From contig VTPC01000034.1 in assembly GCA_011009095.1 (NCBI GenBank), positions 28,699 to 92,698 of the forward strand: a DNA stretch of 64,000 nt, given 5' to 3'. This DNA comes from Ignelater luminosus (taxonomy: Eukaryota; Arthropoda; Insecta; Coleoptera; Elateridae). The notes under the pieces are model-generated. The model saw only the letters and a list, made by a program, of their open reading frames with translations, did no database searches and had not been told where the DNA came from. Shown in pieces: positions 59,417 through 64,000 of this stretch. Position 1 is the stretch's first letter, and each line of letters starts with the position of its first letter. Position numbers and translations under genes: made by a program.

Positions 59417-61385
59417 AAAATTAAAAGAGCAAACTGGAACTGTAAATAAGTTAGTTTCTTGGTTCAATAAACTCAGCGTTCGAAGTAATTTAATTACTTA
59501 CAATATTATTAGTTTTGAGATAGTATTCCAAGATAACGATGAGGAAGTCTTCTTTTTCTTCGGTAAGAATCAGACCATTGCCTTCAGTAATTCTTTTTAA
59601 ATTTTGTACAGTTCTGATGTGAATGTTAGAATTATCTATTAATCTTCTCTAGATATATTGAGAATTTGCAGAATTTTGTGGTGCCTCAATCTTCTTGGCG
59701 AATGCGAACTGCTGCCGTTTATCATTATGTCAGTGCTATGCTCAAATTTAGTATTGAGCAGATCACATAGAAATCCACTACCAAAATATACGGCTTTTAA
59801 ATATACAAAAATAGTAGTCCTTTGATTTATTGCTAGGTAAATTACATAGAAATTTGCCTTGCTATAAATCGTATGATTAATATACTAATTTATCATTCAT
59901 TCAAAAAGTAGGTATTTGTACAGTGCACACTGCACAGACTACTATTTCATTCATAAGAGATAATTTATTATTCCAAATTTATTTTTAGTTTTTTGACAAG
60001 AAAAGTAGTTCCGACTTTTTTAAATTATGCAATAATAATTATTATGTATAGAAACATGTCCGGAAATAGATCGTTTGCAAGATGCAGTATCCAGATGTGA
60101 TACTCTCAATTGTCTTTTAATTAATGTGCTTACAATAAATTAAGATAATTAATTCAAATTTCGCGTGGGCTGATAAATAGAACAGATGTGCTTTTTTTAT
60201 ACATTTATCTAATAGACAAATGCCTAAAAATATCCTTAAATATTTATGACCCGCCTAGTTTTATTAAGTGTATTATATTATTGGTTGATTGTTTTCTATT
60301 CAATGTTAATAAATAACACTCTTTCCATATTTAAACAAAAGAAACAATCAGTTTCCCGTTTGGTTTAAGTAAAAGTAAATTTTTTATGACTATTTGCAAT
60401 TTAAATTCAATTCTTAAATAAAAGTATTTTTGTGTCAACAGTTCTTTATTAAAATTTTTTACATTTGGATTTTCTGATGTAATAATAATGCTACAGAGTT
60501 GTTATTTCTTGGATTTTTAAAAATTAGATCAATAATTTGTTTTTAATTGCTATTTCCATTGAGTGAAAGGAAAAGTTTTAAAATAATACATAAAAACTAA
60601 TAAGAGTATCAAAATTCAAAGATACCTTAGATTTCCCTGGAATCATTTGTTTTGTTTTCTGCAGTAACTTAAGATCGATTCTTTTGTTAATCTTCAACTT
60701 CTCTTAAAATTCCAATGTTCTTTTTTGTTGTGACTTTGATCAAAATTACCTAAAGACAAATTCTGTACTAGAATAAATTCCTCGATGTTTTATGTTAATT
60801 TAGGTAACAACAAAGACCGTTTTATTACTGTTATCAATTATCATTAAGCATAAACGTTAAATTGGCGCGTTTCGATTTTTAATTAAACGTTATTCCTAAA
60901 CTTTAACCCAGTAGAATAAATAATGTAAATTACTCCACAATCGGCTAAGCTATTAAATGAATGGAAACGAATCCTGAAATTCCATTTTCAGTTACTGTGC
61001 TGGTACTGCAAATAATTTTGTGTAAGACCGTGTTCCGACTTTCTTTGATAAACAAGATCGTGCGATATTGCAAAATAATCATTTGCAAGATCAAGTAAAT
61101 AGGCCTTAAGGTAAGAATTTTAGAGCCAACATAATACTGAAATTAAATAAATTGCTCAAAATGAAAAAAGAATCAATCATAAAAAGATTCACACTACGCT
61201 TTATACTGAGAAAAAAGTAACGAAATTTTGAAAAGTTATAAGTAGATTTATCATTACTCATTACGATTCATTTCTAAAATAAAATCTAGTATGTTGGTGC
61301 TTACAATCTTTGGAGAAAGAATTCAAAACAAAAATTCAGCAGTTTTGACTTATTAGCCATAAATTTAAATATTCGCAGTAGAAGG
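59417..61385. other. AT-rich, no gene seen
   Basis: No open frame above 60 codons and no repeat I recognise. Confidence 0.6.
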
Positions 61386-61389
61386 GTAG

Positions 61390-61800
61390 ATGCAAGGAGA
61401 AGATGAAGTAGCCAGAGCGGTTACATTGTTTGAAGAACTTATGCATCTTTGGTTGTTGCACAATCGAACAAACTCGGCTAGCGATCTAATGAACCCTTAG
61501 GTTGATACTATGGAACGAAGGGTGCTGATGAAACCGTACCCAACAGTCCCTAAAGTAAATTAACCGATGGTCAGCAGAAACTTTGTCCAAGTAAATTGAA
61601 ATTTAGCTAAGTAGAGCAAAGTTCTCTTTTCGGATGAATCAAGATTTTGACCGACTCACTGCGATGAACGTGTGAGGGTACAGAGAAGTCAGGGTGAAAG
61701 ATATTTAGGCGAAACCTCAAACAACGTTACGTTTTGATTGTGGATCGTTATGGTAAGAGCAGGAATAACTTTAAACGATCGTTCAGACTTAACGAAGATA
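61390..61800 (+). pseudogene. Tc1-like transposase relic, N-terminal and core part
   Basis: An ATG frame at 61390-61500 reads EDEVARAVTLFEELMHLW, matching the first helix-turn-helix of Tc1-like proteins (...ARAVTL.EEG...). After stops and an apparent deletion, SKVLFSDESRF (61615-61647) is the block carrying the first catalytic D (codon GAT at 61633-61635) and is followed by TGA. Then CDERVRVQRSQGERYLGET and LWIVMVRAGITLNDRSDL match the D.RVRVWR..GERY and VMVW.GI...RTDL segments. Later motifs (DNAP.H, SPDLNP) are not visible in 61.8-62.1 kb. It is a dead, partly deleted copy, distinct from the C-terminal fragment at 51.5 kb. Confidence 0.82.
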
Positions 61801-63140
61801 AGAAAATGTTCCGTTTTGTTGCTTTACTTTGGATTATCATAATTGGTTTTTATCACAAACTGATTCAATAGTTCTTGTTCAAAGACGTTTTAGAAAAGGC
61901 GTCTACTATTTCTTAAGATTCTAATTCAATGATGAGTCAATATATTCACAGAAATTGGAAGTTTGCTTATAGGAAACCAAGACCATTTTTGCAAACAGTG
62001 AATGCTGATCGACAGTCATTTTTGAGGAATCCAAGAATGTCAATATAAAGGAGTAATGCCGAGACTGGATATTTCTGTTCAATACATCGTATCCCATTCT
62101 GACATATTTATGGTCTACCTTAGTTATAAGTCGAGGTAGAGCGATGAGGTTTACAAATTACTTCCTAAATTTCCAAGTCAAATGCATTGATAAGAACGAA
62201 ACCTGGAGATTTTTTTTGTTTTTCTGTTATAAGAAAAACACTTTCTCAAAAGCTAACGCAAATGTGAAAAGTATTTTCAAAACTATGTACGCCTAACACA
62301 CAATATTCTGAAGAGGAGATTAGTTTCGCATTTTGTCAAATCTCTGTTATCACGGTCTATTATATTTAAACTCTCCTCTTCCGTCTCTAATGCTAAAATG
62401 ATATTATATTTCATTATCTTGACAAAAAAGAACTTTAGAGAAAATGAGAAATATCGAATTTCTACTTATAATAAAAACAACAAAAGGAAATTGCCAAATT
62501 TCGTTTTTATCAATGAATTTAACCGGAAGAATTAAGACAGTACAGCGCAAACCCCATAGCTCTATTTCCCTTAATAACCGAGATACGCTATGGATACATC
62601 GAAAACAATTTCTTTTTGCTCCATTCATATTTTATAATCTAAATAAATAGAAAACAAAAAGAAGTTTAGCAAGAAAGAGAATTTTAGGTTACATTGCAAT
62701 AAATTCAAACTGGTCAAATGCTACAATTATATCAATTAAAAATTAAAATGTTATGCCACAAAAAATAGTGGTTTTAGAAAGTTTTGCAACTCCAAAGAGC
62801 AATAACAATGCGCGACCTATCTCAAAGTTCAAGTTTAGGCCTAATCGAGTTTTTGGCTTTTCGGGCCAGTTCTGAGTCAGCTGCTTCTCAAGCCTGTAGC
62901 TTTTTCTAGGTCAACCAGGAATTCAGATGCGTTTGGTCGGGTACGGAAACTGGAAATACTCGAACCAGGTATGCTATTGCATGTCAAGTGTTTTTAAGTT
63001 TATAAGATACTTCTATGGCAGTTCCAGACAGACAGTACAGACAATTTATGAATAAAAATAATGTTGTAAGTGGCAAAGCACTAAAATCAAAATAATCTTA
63101 ATAGAATGTAAATGTAAAGCAAATCAAAATATTCAAAAAA
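61801..63140. other. No supported gene
   Basis: Two opposite frames cover 62404-62650 (minus 74 codons, plus 68 codons), neither with a recognised motif. The 62820-62950 part holds TTTTCGGGCC-type strings like those near 29.48 and 40.2 kb. Confidence 0.45.
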
Positions 63141-63144
63141 CAAT

Positions 63145-63441
63145 TTGCTACAAAAGGTCAAAACTAAAGTGTTGTTTGCAAAGCACCACTTATTTACTTT
63201 TTTTTTGTACAAGAAGCAACACTGTCATTTTAGACAAATAGAAAATCTACCAAGAAATAACCCTAAATCGGTGTATAAGTTACTCTTGACAATGTGTTTA
63301 GAGTTGATTTCGAATAGTAACCTAGTTGTGCTCATACCGACAGAAAATAACAGAACTATAGATAACATCATTCGAACATTTCAGTTAAATCTAGACCAGA
63401 GACAGAACAGAATTAATTTCAATTTAATTAATAACTTTTGA
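63145..63441 (+). CDS. 98-codon open frame, unknown
   Basis: The frame reads QIENLPRNNPKSVYKLLLTM, LELISNSNLVVLIPTENNRT and ends NRINFNLINNF. It has even, protein-like composition but no recognised motif; the first codon in this frame is a non-ATG (TTG), so there is no firm start, and no splice or poly(A) signal was linked to it. Likely chance or part of an unrecognised decayed element. Confidence 0.15.
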   Translation: MLQKVKTKVLFAKHHLFTFFLYKKQHCHFRQIENLPRNNPKSVYKLLLTMCLELISNSNLVVLIPTENNRTIDNIIRTFQLNLDQRQNRINFNLINNF

Positions 63442-63527
63442 ATAGAATTTGTAATTTGATTTTTCAAGTATTGAACGAAACAAAACTTAACGGTAGATGG
63501 TTCAATTTGGATTTGGACTGATTATTG

Positions 63528-63540
63528 TGCCCTTCGGGCA
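63528..63540 (+). other. TGCCC-TTC-GGGCA hairpin
   Basis: A perfect 5-bp GC-rich stem with the CTTCGG core that forms very stable loops in RNA, followed by T-rich repeats (GGAGTTTTTCTCGCTCTTAG then AGTTTTTCTG). In AT-rich eukaryotic DNA this is conspicuous, but I know no function for it here. Confidence 0.5.
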
Positions 63541-63943
63541 AGTTGTGCTTTTCCCCACTCGTGGAGTTTTTCTCGCTCTTAGAGTTTTTCTGATCAATTG
63601 AACTTTTTAGATGCTATCAAAAATGCAAAATAAAATGTAATCGAAGATAACTAAGGTGCTTCGCAATATAGAATATTGAGAAACATTAGTCTAAATATAA
63701 TGGCGTTGATGGAATTAGTATTGGTTATAGTGTTTGAAAGATCACTCGCTTTCATTTACAAAAGAAAGAGAATTAATCATTGCCAGCCCAAAACAGTGAA
63801 CTAAAAAAACTTGCAAAAAAACCAAAAATGCTAAAACAAGTTGAAGCAGTATTACACACCATAGCACTCAGAAAGTCTAAATATCTAAAAAAAAAAACGA
63901 TTTTAGAAAGTTAACGAACTGTTCCACCCTACAATATTCATAA

Positions 63944-64000
63944 CTAGGGCCGTAACTGTGGGGGAGGAGGGCAAGTCAGGCAATGCCCTCCGTGAAATAA
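63944..64000 (+). mobile_element. Possible terminus of an hAT-type element running out of the window
   Basis: CTAGGGCCGTAACTGTGGGG followed by GGAGGGCAAGTCAGGC and AATGCCCTCC. Ends of the form (T/C)AGGGCCGTAACTAG.GGGGGGCAA...GCAA.TGCCC are, to my recollection, typical of one group of hAT-type insect elements. The internal GGGCA...TGCCC is self-complementary. The rest lies beyond the window, so this cannot be confirmed here. Confidence 0.4.

Noticed and set aside
29440-62950. TTTTCGG-rich patches near 29.48, 40.2, 48.6 and 62.85 kb as one repeat family
   Set aside because: Shared strings are short and the surrounding bases do not align by eye; I could not distinguish a true family from similar composition.

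Overview
This looks like a non-coding-dominated stretch of a eukaryotic nuclear genome, most likely an arthropod and probably an insect. The support is an AT-rich background with intron-scale gaps between possible exons, decayed DNA transposons and a LINE of kinds common in insects, short tRNA-like retroposons with A-rich tails, and metazoan-style splice and poly(A) signals. There are no operons, ribosome binding sites, CRISPR arrays, rRNA or canonical tRNA genes. I could not name the species or any host gene.

Layout. About 1-13 kb is AT-rich with a CpG-rich patch near 1.8-2.0 kb (possible promoter and first exon), a possible exon at 10.9 kb with a strong splice donor, and a possible last exon with poly(A) signals at 12.4-12.6 kb, followed by a 159-bp hAT-like MITE (12.8-13.0 kb) and a SINE fragment (14.0 kb). 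Near 17.0 kb a short minus-strand exon with a good acceptor and a stop may end a gene read leftwards. From 18.95 to 20.07 kb there is a GC-elevated, probably retroposed block followed by a SINE-like copy. Between 26.7 and 29.0 kb a tandem array with a period of about 139-148 bp is interrupted by a complete hAT-type element (27230-28808) with matching 10-bp terminal inverted repeats and a perfect 8-bp target duplication. This is the clearest structure in the window. From 45.8 to 48.5 kb lies a broken LINE reverse transcriptase, apparently split by about 1.2 kb of other sequence. From 51.5 to 55 kb there is a Tc1-like transposase fragment, a roughly 430-bp foldback element and a pogo/Tigger-like transposase relic. 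Two more Tc1-like fragments lie near 58.3 kb (minus) and 61.4 kb (plus), a SINE copy is at 59.3 kb, and the window ends in what may be the terminus of another hAT-type element.

The recognisable coding sequence is therefore almost entirely mobile-element debris: at least three DNA-transposon lineages (hAT, Tc1, pogo), one LINE and a tRNA-like SINE family. All recognised transposases and the reverse transcriptase carry frameshifts, stops or missing catalytic segments, so none appears active. Host gene content is limited to weak exon candidates judged only by splice signals and open frames. I found no convincing new functional system. The most informative parts are the nested insertions, the foldback element, the SINE-like family and the possible gene ends at 12.4 kb (+) and 17.0 kb (-).
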